Positions 11,201 to 20,943 of a stretch of 64,000 nt of DNA are shown here, piece by piece (position 1 is the first letter of the stretch; every line of letters begins with the position of its first letter). Position numbers and translations under genes: made by a program. The notes beneath the pieces are model-generated. The model had not been told where the DNA came from and made no database searches. It saw only the letters and a program-made list of their open reading frames with translations. Source of the DNA: Paragorgia papillata (lineage: Eukaryota; Cnidaria; Anthozoa; Scleralcyonacea; Coralliidae); assembly GCA_035771165.1 (NCBI GenBank), contig JAWNZC010000100.1, positions 2,087,001 to 2,151,000 of the forward strand, written 5' to 3'.

Positions 11201-11880
11201 TGCACGCCAATGTTCTTGAGTCATGCAGTGTGGAATTCTTGCAAAATCTGACGTGATTTCAGTATTATTCTACATCCTCGTTCCCAGGACGTCCTCAGTG
11301 CACTGGCAAATCGGATGCCCTAGGACATTGAGTCATTGACTACATCGCATCGCCCTGGGTGCGAGCATGGATAACAAATGAGATACACTGATCAGCTATT
11401 TCAAGAAAAGTTTCTTTATTATGACGTCCGAAAGGTTTGGTGTTTACTGTTCTTCCCACTGGACAAAATAGCACAATTTCGCTTACCGAAATGCAATTCA
11501 AAGGTAGCTACAGTAGGTTGTTCACGAACATAATTTGGCGTCGCCGACGAATGAGTCACCGAGTCACGCTATGTCTAAAATCATTCGATTTTGAGAGTTA
11601 AATGATGAAACTCATCGCAATTCCAAGTCGCTTTAGGAATCCTACTTTGTTGGCTTATTCGTAGACTTTTTCGATGTTGTCTGAGCGACAATCTTCACTC
11701 TACTCAGAGCGTTGTTTGATAGTTGAAAATATATTTGCCCAGCCAATCACACACTTCGATCGTTTTCATCTGACCAAGTTTGTAGAGGAAAATCGGAAAA
11801 TTTTTTTGACACGTAAACAGGCTAAACGCCTTTTCGATGCCGATGCGACGATTTTTGGTCAAGTTTATAAGTTATAACGA
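8280..11880. other. 3.6 kb without a supportable gene
   Basis: ORFs here are short, unrelated to anything I know, and overlap on both strands. A possible tiny first exon (ATG 9121, donor GTAAGA at 9169) has no partner. No strong repeats are visible beyond short AT-rich stretches. Confidence 0.5.
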
Positions 11881-11881
11881 A

Positions 11882-12640
11882 CAGGGGCGGGGATCCAGGA
11901 TTTTTCAGAGTACGTCAAAACCTGGAAATATTATTTCTAGGCGGGTCCGGGGCCATGCCCCACCGTAAAATTTGGTTGCCTGAAATGACATTTCCTGCAT
12001 TCTGACAAGACTATTTAGCAAAATCTTACAGTTTTAACTTGTGTTTTTTATACAACGTTTTATGATTTTTTGAGCATGATTTTTTGGTTTTGCATTTTTT
12101 TTATCATTATTGGAGACAATTTTTAGGACTGTTTTGCTCCATGTCAGAGCTCATCAGCATGCCTACGAATCACTATTGTACAATGAATACATGGACAGCC
12201 AAGGCTCCAAAATATTTTGTAAGATCAATTGCAGCCACTTGCTGCAATCCCTTAGCTGCCAAGCTGGCTGGTTTTGAGGCACCAGTTACTCGCCTTAACA
12301 CATAACTCTACCCAGCCAGACACTGTCTGATTAGAAGAAGCATTATGAATAGACCATATAGGACATTTCATGGGCATAGAGGAGCTTATCTCTCTACATC
12401 ATCCTAGTCATCTTAATCCTTAACTACCTAATACTTTAACCCTTATTTACCCTGAGTTGTCTGGTTTTGAGGCACCAGATACTCGCCATAATACATCTAT
12501 CCAGCAAACACTGTCTGGTTAGAAGAAGTTTTAGTATCAATAGACCACATGGGACATTTCATGCACATAAAGAAGCTCACCTCTCTACATCATCCCAAGT
12601 CATACTCATACTAACAAGTAACTACCAAGTACTTTTTTTT
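11882..12640. mobile_element. Partial copy of the hAT family terminus with an internal duplication
   Basis: Starts CAGGGGCGGGGATCCAGGA, close to the hAT end at 25062 (CAGGGGCGGATCTAGGA), and shares TTTTTC and GTCAAAA just inside. Further in, GCTCATCAGCATGCCTA, GGCACCAGxTACTCGCC and TGGGACATTTCATG match 25270-25480. The CACCAG...CTCGCC...CATCATCC block appears twice (12270-12410 and 12470-12600). No right terminus was found. Confidence 0.55.
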
Positions 12641-12669
12641 CTCTTTCCCCCAGAAATATATATACTGTA

Positions 12670-13498
12670 CCGGGTGTCCCAAAAAAACCTTGCGCTGTTT
12701 GATTTAATGTAACGTAAAAACTATAAAAGCTATTACACTCAAATAAGTTTTATTGTATTCAGAAAGGGCTAACTTAGATTTTGATATATAACATTTGAAT
12801 GTCCATGCAACATTGACTGAGCTATCGATGTTTTAAATCGAATAAGCATATTTGACAATGCTAAAAATTTGCATAAAATGGCCTATCAAATATTATTTGG
12901 TTAAACTTGATATATAGTTTTATTGTGGTCAAAAGAACGAATGAAAAACATAATTGTTGGATAAACATTTATTCATTCATCAGAGAAAGTATGTCCTCTT
13001 GCATAGCACATTCAATACAAAGCCAAACTCTTTGATCTTTTGTTAATCGAGGCATATTCGAAAGGCGAAGGCATATTCGAAGACCAACTTTTTAATACGA
13101 ACTCCCAAAGGACATCAAATATGCTTTCGAACGTTTTTAAATTTTCATGCTTATTTCGTTTCCCAAGAGACACGAAAGGCTAACTTACTAGGACATTACC
13201 CGAAATTAAAGTTAAGTTGAAATGCTAAAATTAAAATTGTTAATTTTTGTGGAAAATGGCAAATGTTTTCATATAAATTTGATCAGCCGTGTTTCCCGAC
13301 TTTTCTACTCGTTTTTAAAGCGTGCGCCAAATTCAAACATTTGTCTCTCACGTAATATTACATGAAATTTTTAGGGCTGTATATCAAGATCTAAGTTAGC
13401 CTTTCCTCAATACAATAAAACTTATTTGAGTGTAATAGCTTTTATAGTTTTTACGTTACATGAAATCAAACAGCGCAAGTTTTTTTGGGGACACCCGG
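12670..13498. mobile_element. Mariner-type deletion derivative, 829 bp, TA target duplication
   Basis: Both ends read CCGGGTGTCCC; the inverted repeats extend about 120 bases. TA flanks both sides (12668-12669 and 13499-13500). On the minus strand near 13060-12970 a short ORF reads MPRLTKDQRVWLCIE, like the N-terminal helix-turn-helix start of mariner transposases. The rest of the transposase is gone. Confidence 0.8.
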
Positions 13499-13719
13499 TA
13501 TATATTCACAAGATAATATACATGGTGCAAATAGATATGAAAGAAGAAAATAATAATTTACAGTGATGGGAAATCTATAAGAAAGCAAAATTTCCTTGTT
13601 TGGCGTAGATCCCTTTTATAGGAAATAGAACTAGTATATACATTAATAATTAACAAACTATGGGCAATATATACCCCCTCAAGCCCACTACACAACATCT
13701 AAATTATCGATGTTGCATA

Positions 13720-13726
<7 letters not shown>

Positions 13727-13754
<28 letters not shown>
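13727..13754. repeat. (TA)n microsatellite
   Basis: About 14 TA units directly beside a hairpin-forming stretch. Confidence 0.9.
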
Positions 13755-13759
<5 letters not shown>

Positions 13760-13862
13760 CAGTTATACCATGAGCTCGAGTTGTATATGAGCTCATAGCC
13801 AACGAGGCGCTTCGCCGAGTTGGCTATTAGTTGGTATACAACGAGAGCGAATGGTATAACTG
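13760..13862. repeat. ~100-bp imperfect palindrome
   Basis: AGTTATACCAT pairs with ATGGTATAACT at the far end, TTGTATA with TACAA, and CCAACGAGGCGCTTCG with CGAGTTGG at the tip. It is a likely foldback MITE or the end of a larger element reaching towards 14660, where related ATGAGCT/GATAGC motifs recur. Confidence 0.65.
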
Positions 13863-13869
13863 TTTTATT

Positions 13870-14660
13870 ATCTAGCCAAGCACTGTACAAGAGACAAAAT
13901 TACAGCGAAATGTTTGAAACAACAAACGTCCGGCATAGGCAACTAATACTTCCGCCATGTGTAATGATGCATTCACATAGAGTTTCTCGCTGAGCTGTTC
14001 GGTGAACAGCTTCGAAATGTTGCCGTATAAATGTTGCTCGAGAGAAAAAAAATGTGTTAAGCAGATCAACAAAAAAGATTAAAAGGTACCTTTATGAAGT
14101 CAAAAGGTGGGTCAGTTGTTTATATTAGCGTTGCTGTCGTGAAAAAGGTTTCGATTTCATGGGAAAATGAAACTGAAACACCTTCGGCAGTGAAACTAAA
14201 TTACTTAGTTGGTTGTTTTTGGAAAGAACATGCTTTTTACTACTCCAAATGCTTATCTAAATAAAAAAAGTCTCTTTACTGGTAATTTCCTACGAGATGT
14301 GTGTTGTAAGCTTGATTTTAACCGTCAGTTTCTTTGTTTGGCAACAAATTAATATCAACCCGTTAATTTAGTCAGTTTTTTTAAGTAAAAAGACGTAATT
14401 TTTAGGTGAATTTTATCATTTAACATGCTAAATTGTGTATGTGTTAATGTATTTTTACACAATGTTGTTTTTTTATACATTGGTTTGAGGGTGTTGATGT
14501 TTTTCTGTATACTGAAAATCCGTCAATTTCAACTCTTTTCGGTAAAAAAACATGCCGCCATCTTGTTTTTCCTCTACTAGCAGGATATGAGCTGATAGCC
14601 TGGTAGCAGGGAACCAATCAGATTACGCAAAAGCTCATATCCGATAGCATGCTATATATA
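13870..14660. other. No gene seen
   Basis: AT-rich sequence with short ORFs of no recognisable family. TATGAGCTGATAGCC and AGCTCATATCCGATAGC at 14586-14650 are an inverted pair. Confidence 0.4.
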
Positions 14661-14910
14661 GCATGAAAATGGTGGCCATATTTGTGTACCATCTTTACCC
14701 TATGGGAATTTAGCTCTATTATTAAAAAATTTCGTATTGTTTCACTACCCCAATGGGGCCACCGATCACGTGAGTGAAAACGATCCATAGATCTAAAATT
14801 GTTCCAAACTTTCGGCTACAATAAGATTATTACTCGGGCTACCGCAGGTAGACGAGTCTAACCGTGGTTTTGGCTCTGTTATTTTTATTTGTGTCGCCAA
14901 ACGGCACTTC

Positions 14911-14918
14911 TGACGTCA
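14911..14918. promoter_or_regulatory. TGACGTCA (CRE-type) site
   Basis: Perfect cAMP-response-element palindrome upstream of the small ORF at 14943. An isolated 8-mer is weak evidence of function. Confidence 0.25.
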
Positions 14919-14942
14919 CAGCTCAAATGCTGATGTTTCATC

Positions 14943-15104
14943 ATGGCGGATTTTCATGCAGGAGTGGCGAGTTTTTTGCTTCTCCTGACGCCTTTGGTTG
15001 TATTGTTCGAAGTTAATTTGTGTTTTAATGATAAACACGCTCGCAATGCTTTTTATACTATAGTAGACCTAGGTTGGTCCGCGATCTCGATAACCGTACG
15101 CTGA
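14943..15104 (+). CDS. Small hydrophobic ORF behind a CRE-like site
   Basis: ATG at 14943 in a good context (CATCATGG) opens a 53-codon ORF with a hydrophobic centre (ASFLLLLTPLVVLF) that could be a signal anchor. A TGACGTCA site lies about 30 bases upstream at 14911. A possible donor (AAAG|GTAAAC, near 15268) lies beyond the stop, so it could instead be a 5' untranslated exon. There is no homology that I recognise. Its short length makes chance likely. Confidence 0.2.
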   Translation: MADFHAGVASFLLLLTPLVVLFEVNLCFNDKHARNAFYTIVDLGWSAISITVR

Positions 15105-15471
15105 AAATGTGTAGTACTCGATCAAACTTTATACGAAAATTCTCGATCAATGTGTTCTCGATCAATTTTAATACATGTGTTATTAATTAAATTGTGCTGA
15201 AAAATGTTGCTCAAGTGCTGTAAATCAAAGAACAAAGAAAGTTGATAAAGCCAACTTGCAAGTGAAAGGTAAACATGCTGTGTTTTACATCTTCATCGAA
15301 GTTGTCATTTAGCTGAACTGACTTGTGTCTGTAAATGCTGTATGTAAGCAGTATTTTGCTTTATTTTTGCTTGTATTGTTTATTATTGTACTGATGTCTT
15401 GCACTAAAATTCGATGTTATTAAACAGTTTATATATTACTGTACTTTTATCAAGTGTGTGTTATTGTTTGG

Positions 15472-16108
15472 GTACACCAATATGGCCCAACCATTTCAAT
15501 GTTTTGGTTCACCAGTATGACCACCATCTCAATGTTTTGGTACACCAGTATGGCCACCATTTCAATGTTTTGGTACACCAGTATTGGCTAGCACTTAAAT
15601 ATTTTGGTACACCAGTATGGCCACCATTTCAATGTTTTGGTACACCAGTATGACAACCATTTCAATGTTTTGGTACACCAGTATGGCCACCATTTCAATG
15701 TTTTGGTACACCAGTATGGCCAGCATTTCAATGTTTTGGTACACCAGTATGGCCACCATCTCATTGTTTTGGTTCACCAGTATGGCCACCATCTCAATGT
15801 TTTGGTACACCAGTATGACTACCATTTCAATGTTTTGGTACACCAGTATGGCCAGCATTTCAATGTTTTGGTACACCAGTATGGCCACTATTTCATTGTT
15901 TTGGTACACCAGTGTGGCCACCATTTCAATGTTTTGGCAGACCAGTATGGCCGCCAAATCAATATTTTGGTACACCAGTATGGCCACCATCTCATTGTTT
16001 TGGTTCACCAGTATGGCCACCATCTCAATGTTTTGGTACACCAGTATGGCCACCATCATTGTTTTGGTACACCAGTATGACCACCATTTCAATGTTTTGG
16101 TACACCAG
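15472..16108. repeat. 33-bp minisatellite, about 19 copies
   Basis: Unit TACACCAGTATGGCCACCAT followed by TTCAATGTTTTGG. Copies vary at a few sites (GGCC/GACC, CACC/CAGC, TTTC/TCTC). Because 33 is divisible by three and the unit lacks stops in several frames, long overlapping ORFs arise on both strands. These are best seen as by-products. Confidence 0.95.
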
Positions 16109-16119
16109 TTTAACTTTTG

Positions 16120-17445
16120 AAATAAAGCTAAATTATGCTAATTTAGCACAAATTAGCCTTTCTCTTTGCTAAACCATTTCTTGGCACACTACACAGCAGT
16201 CGTCTCAAACAAAGATGTCAGAGTAGTCGGACTGTCAGCGAATCAAGGTGTATTAAAAATAATTGGAAACTTTAAACTGAGTGAAGGACATCAGAGAACA
16301 GTCATGTTTAATAATTGCGAAACCGAGGTTTGGCTGAGTTGTCTCCAGATGATCAGTGGTTGTCTCTTTTGAACGAAGCTTTTATTGCCATTTTATCGAT
16401 GTTTTTGAATATTTGAAAGATATTTCACTGTTTCTCAGTTGTTTACTTGTTTTTACTTGCATTGTTTATTGTGGTGCCAGTTTATACAAAATAAACACAA
16501 TCCTATGGACCATGGTACATGCATTTTAATACTAGTTTATACTATTCATCGTCTATTCACAAATTGTGTTTTGAGATCTGGTTGTTTTAGATTTTTTATC
16601 ATGCAGTCAAAGTTTCAAATTGTCAATGGGTGTTGTTTGTGATCACTAGTTGTAATGAAGTTAATCAGGTGATTTTAAAGAATGACTGAACGAGGGAATT
16701 GTATAATCCCAATCTGAAACTGAATCAATGTTTTGCCCGACCCGGGGGAGGGAGGGCATACCCAGGGGCATTTGACATTTTCAATTTTTTTTTGTGTCGA
16801 TAAGCCTCACTGCAGAGCACCCACCACCTGGTAGGCAATCTTTGTCAAATTTTCCCCTGTCTTGAGTTAGAGCACAACATGTTTTTGTTTAGATATTAGT
16901 TTAGATTATTTTCTTGCATAAAGAAATTATGTGTTCAGTCTGGTTAGCCGACTATAATGATTATACTGTTATTTACTGCCAAAATCAGACTCTTCGACTC
17001 TTTTCAATAAAATTTCAGCTACCACAAAGTTAAAAAACAAAAATCTGATTGAAAAGTAAACAAGAATTCAAACATGTATTATTCGCATGACAAAAAGTAG
17101 CCTCCATAGCAGGTGTTCTGTTCTGGAGGAGAGGGTACCTGCCCCCCTTAATCCCTAGTACCCCTCTCAACCATCTCCCCCAGAACAGAACGATATATAG
17201 TATGAGCAGTGCTGTTGATAATGCTAAACATTGTGGCCTTTAAAATGAATGACTTCAGATATTGTTATGTGAGATCTGTGAACCCCATCTAAACAGTTTA
17301 TTAACAATAACTAAAATATTAAAGTGTAATATGTACACAAAATGTCACAATAACATACATATAGTTCGAGATATAGTTAAAGCAATGTCATGATGGCTCT
17401 GTATATGAATTCTATGTTGCCCCAATCTAGGTTGTCCATGCATGT
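16120..17445. other. No gene seen; one short hairpin
   Basis: Short unrelated ORFs only. At 17112-17191, GTTCTGTTCTGGAGGAGA pairs with TCTCCCCCAGAACAGAAC, a small hairpin that could be a MITE remnant. Confidence 0.4.
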
Positions 17446-17447
17446 AA

Positions 17448-18131
17448 GGGACCGTTCATTATTTATCGGAGGGGGGGGGGGGGGGGATGGGTGAGAAAAT
17501 GGGGGGACCTGAAATTTTTGCTACTTCTTTTAGGGGGACCCTGAAATAATAAGAGTCTTTGATGATTTGATGATCAACATTATTATACAAACAAACATTT
17601 CTTATTGGGATAAATCATTCAGAAAAGCCTTTAATTGGAATTATTTTGTGTTGTTTTGTAAAATGTAAAGTAAAAGTAAACCATAAGGCTCAGGTATTTA
17701 GATCCTGGTTGTGACTTACCATCCTTCGTGTATTGTGTTGGTGAATAGTAGTGGAGAATGGTTAATGGTTTAAGGTGTTAGGGTAATAATTATGATTGAG
17801 ATTAAGGAGAAGGTTAAGGTGACAATTGGTTTAATGTGCGGGTCAGGTGGGAATTAAGGTTGGGGTTAAGAAGGTTATATTTAGGGTTAAGGTTAGGTTT
17901 AGGGTTAATGGGGTAATTGAATTTTGAGGTTTTATGGGTGGGTGGGGTTAGTTTTAAGATTAATGTCAGGATTTGAAGGGTTGGGGGGGGGGGGAGGGCA
18001 CTGAAATTATGTCAAATAAAAACAGGTGGGCTACCAAATTTTTAAACTTTGCTTGGGGGGGTACCTGAAAAAAAAAGAAAGTTTGGCAATTTCTCACCCA
18101 TCCCCCCCCCTGATAAATAATGAACGGTCCC
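17448..18131. mobile_element. PIF/Harbinger-type non-autonomous element, 684 bp, TAA duplication
   Basis: Ends GGGACCGTTCATTATTTATC and its complement, each followed by a G-rich run (or C-rich on the other strand) and GATGGGTGAGAAA. TAA flanks both sides (17445-17447 and 18132-18134), as expected for PIF/Harbinger. The interior near 17870-17910 has telomere-like TTAGGGTTAAGGTTAGG. No transposase ORF. Confidence 0.75.
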
Positions 18132-18353
18132 TAAGTTTATAATAGTAGTCAATAAAAAATTGTTCTTTGTAAAACAAATGTGCGCTTTCTAACTAGCTTT
18201 CTAACATGTCCTCCTCCACCAATCTCATTCTCCACATCACCATGCCCATTGCCCAGTAGCCCGAGTTAACGCCTAGCGGGCGTCTTGTTTAATTATAATT
18301 ACTGACCCTTATCAAATTCCATTGTTCTCTGTCTGCATTATATTATTGAAATC

Positions 18354-18568
18354 ACTAGAGTGGTAAATTGTCGGATCGAAAACGAACGTTGGAGGTCCAT
18401 TTGTATGTACCACGTGATGCGAAATTAATCATCACGTGACAAATCTGTGAGCATTCATTGGATAACATTAAAAATGTTGATCACGAGGTGCATTCATTTC
18501 GCATCACGTGGTACATTCAAATGGACCTCCAACGTTCGTTTTCGATCCGACAATTTACCACTCTAGTC
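18354..18568. mobile_element. Foldback MITE of ~215 bp
   Basis: ACTAGAGTGGTAAATTGTCG through AACGTTGGAGGTCCATTTG on the left is repeated inverted at 18500-18568, including TACCACGTGATGCGAAAT. The arms are about 75 bases and nearly perfect. The element ends about 100 bases before the ORF at 18670. Confidence 0.85.
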
Positions 18569-18669
18569 AGCCTGCACTCTAGTGGTTTCGATAGTATCAA
18601 CGATTTTTGCCGGATCACACTTGTGCGGGCGCATATTGTCAGCAGTGTATCCCGTAAACACATAACAAA

Positions 18670-19389
18670 ATGGCCGGCACTTTGTCAAGGAGTGAGTTGA
18701 GCGAAGCAATAGCGGATTTTAAATCGCCTGGAAATGACACCGATAGGGGGGAGAAATTTTGGAATACGTTGGCGGTTGATATGAAATTTACCGTGGAAGG
18801 CCAGTGGCTGAAAAGAGTGCGAGGCGGAAAGAATAAGCCAGATTTTGGGATGGGAACAATGGATGGCTTGCTAGAGGAAGTTGTCGGCAATAAACTTGAG
18901 TTGGCTGGCCCACTGATCGACTTCTACCTGAAGCAAATCGGGAAGGCTTTTCGAAACAAGCTGTCGCACTCTAACGCTACTGGTTTAATAAACCCTGTGA
19001 CGATGGCAATTCCATAGGCTATTTACCGACACATTCTTGTTTTGGTGAGAGGGTATTCTGGCGACGTACAGAGTAAAAGTGATGGCTCAAAACAATATGT
19101 GACAATGAACACAGCGTCTCAACTGTTTTCGCCTGCCAGATTTTCTGGAGAAAGTGTCCTCGCATTCAGACATTTTAAAAAGGTACCGTCAAAAACGCCT
19201 GGGAAAAAGATGCTGTCTGTTTACAATGGCAGATCGGTCGTAGCTGTTACAAGTATCACACCACTTTGCATGGATTACTGTATGAAAAAGGAAACTTTGA
19301 CAATTTCGTTTTATATACAGCGATACACGTCGGACGACTTTGTGTCGGATACTAGTCTACAGGCCCTCATGAATCAGTATTCTTCGTGA
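18670..19389 (+). pseudogene. Orphan intronless ORF of ~239 codons with one in-frame TAG
   Basis: ATG 18670 sits in a strong start context (AAAATGGCC). The frame runs to TAG 19015-19017 (codon 116), then continues in the same frame without another stop to TGA at 19387-19389. The first half is mixed helical and charged (SELSEAIADF, GKAFRNKLSH). The second half looks beta-rich (YIQRYTSDDF). No splice sites are needed. Composition is more GC-rich than its flanks, and the whole unit lies between two foldback elements. I do not recognise the family. Options are a retrocopy, a captured mobile-element gene, or an endogenised viral gene; the sequence alone does not choose. One substitution separates it from a full-length frame. 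Confidence 0.55.
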
Positions 19390-19439
19390 ACTTACATGCA
19401 GTAAAATAGAGAAAATAGTAAGATACATATATTCTAAAA

Positions 19440-19920
19440 GTCAACCTCGCGAGGCCATTTGCTTAGCCAGATTCTCAGATATCAAACACAATAGATATTT
19501 GTCTCATAGCCTTGCAAGGTAAAATCCCCATGAAAAATGATGAGCGCACACAAGAGAGTCTTGCTGAGCAAATGGCCTTGTGAGACGGTTAGCCCACATA
19601 GTAGCTCTTGTGTGCAGCTGGCTTTGCAAGCCAGCTGCACACAAGAGCTACTTTTTTACCAGCTAATTTTGTTCAACCAAATCTTCTTAATATTTCTGCA
19701 TACGAGAACACTCACCATTGCCTAATTTCATGTCGCGAAAGAAACTGGCACTGTCCTGGAAAATCCATTAGTACCAGCCTCCGGCGTGCAATATTCATTT
19801 GTTTCACACCACACCGGAGACTGGTACTAACAGATTTTCCAGGACAGTGCCAGTCTCTTTCGCTACATGAAATTAATTAGGCAATACTGTAGAATCTGGC
19901 AAGCTACAATAGCTCTTAGC
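19440..19920. mobile_element. Composite nested palindromes
   Basis: Three palindromes in a row or nested. First, GAGGCCATTTGCTTAGCCAG pairs with CTGAGCAAATGGCCT (19450-19580). Second, a near-perfect 49-base hairpin built on TAGCTCTTGTGTGCAGCTGG (19602-19650). Third, a 170-base palindrome with ~50-base arms containing GGCACTGTCCTGGAAAATC (19719-19888). They suggest foldback elements inserted into each other. Confidence 0.8.
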
Positions 19921-19976
19921 CAGGACTCAAACTATGGAGTGTATGGAGGAGGAACATAGGGGGATCTAGCAGCAGC

Positions 19977-19997
19977 CCCCCCCCCCCCCCCCCCCCT
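19977..19997. repeat. Poly-C tract
   Basis: About 20 C residues, followed by A-rich and then G-rich sequence. Confidence 0.9.
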
Positions 19998-19999
19998 CC

Positions 20000-20940
20000 A
20001 TAAAAAAAAATATTTTCTTGCATTTTTAGTGGGGGGAGGGGTACCATTTAAAAAAGGGGTCTGTACTCCTCCTAGCTCCCCTTTGCTACATCACTAGGAC
20101 AGGCATGTACAGAGGCTGTATGATAAAAGATCAACATGGCACTTCATCTCTTCCTAAGCATTGCATATTTGTGAATAAGTCCTATCGACTGGATATTTTT
20201 TAGCTAAAACTGCTTTATTCATCAGATAAAAACTTATAGAATTCTGTATTATGCAGGAACTACTCTATCAATGTACACTGTAGGCATGTGTATTACTGCA
20301 TGCAATTTTGACACAAAACAAACCACAATTGTTTACTCACAAGTTTATTAAATACTGAAATTATATTACAAAATTATATTACAAAATCTTTATAATTTTC
20401 ATTGCAAATAAATGGCATAAATTGTGAAACTGTCTGTCAAAATTGCCAAGTAGCAGGAGAGGAAAAAAGGCAACTAATGTAATAAACACTTGCCTAAAAG
20501 ATAAATACACCAATTGGTAATTATTACTATACATATATATGATTAACAAATTATGTAGTATTGTACAAGTATATTATACAGTGGTTGCAAACAGTAGCTG
20601 CTTAATTGCAATGTAAAATATGGTATTGACTTGTTAGAACAGTAGAAATGGGTATTGCTTTCAATTTTCTTGATACTATTACTTAATTTTAAAAGAGCTT
20701 TCACAGTTTGTTGGAAGTGTTTGTTAAAAAATTACATACACTATAACTAACAGCTTGATATTAGGCTTTGCATTTAAGCACAACTTTGTGACCACCACTG
20801 TATTTATACTTATAATTATTATATATTATTGTATCAGGATATATAATTGTATATTATGATATAATACACTCGTACTGTAATGAAAATAATTAATAAATAT
20901 TGAAAATATTATTTTATTATAATTATTATTAAATGAGCTC
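20000..20940. other. No gene seen; very AT-rich
   Basis: AT-rich DNA with ATATAT-type runs at 20820-20930. It may hold the 3' untranslated region of the SAP-domain gene to its right. No terminal repeat was found here. Confidence 0.4.
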
Positions 20941-20943
20941 CTA

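Noticed and set aside
12467..12712. ORF ending RVSQKNLALFDLM
   Set aside because: The end is simply the inverted terminal repeat of the mariner derivative read through.
15414..16172. Overlapping long ORFs of 79-167 codons on both strands
   Set aside because: They arise from the 33-bp unit of the minisatellite, whose length is a multiple of three and lacks stops. No start context, splice signal or codon bias supports any of them.
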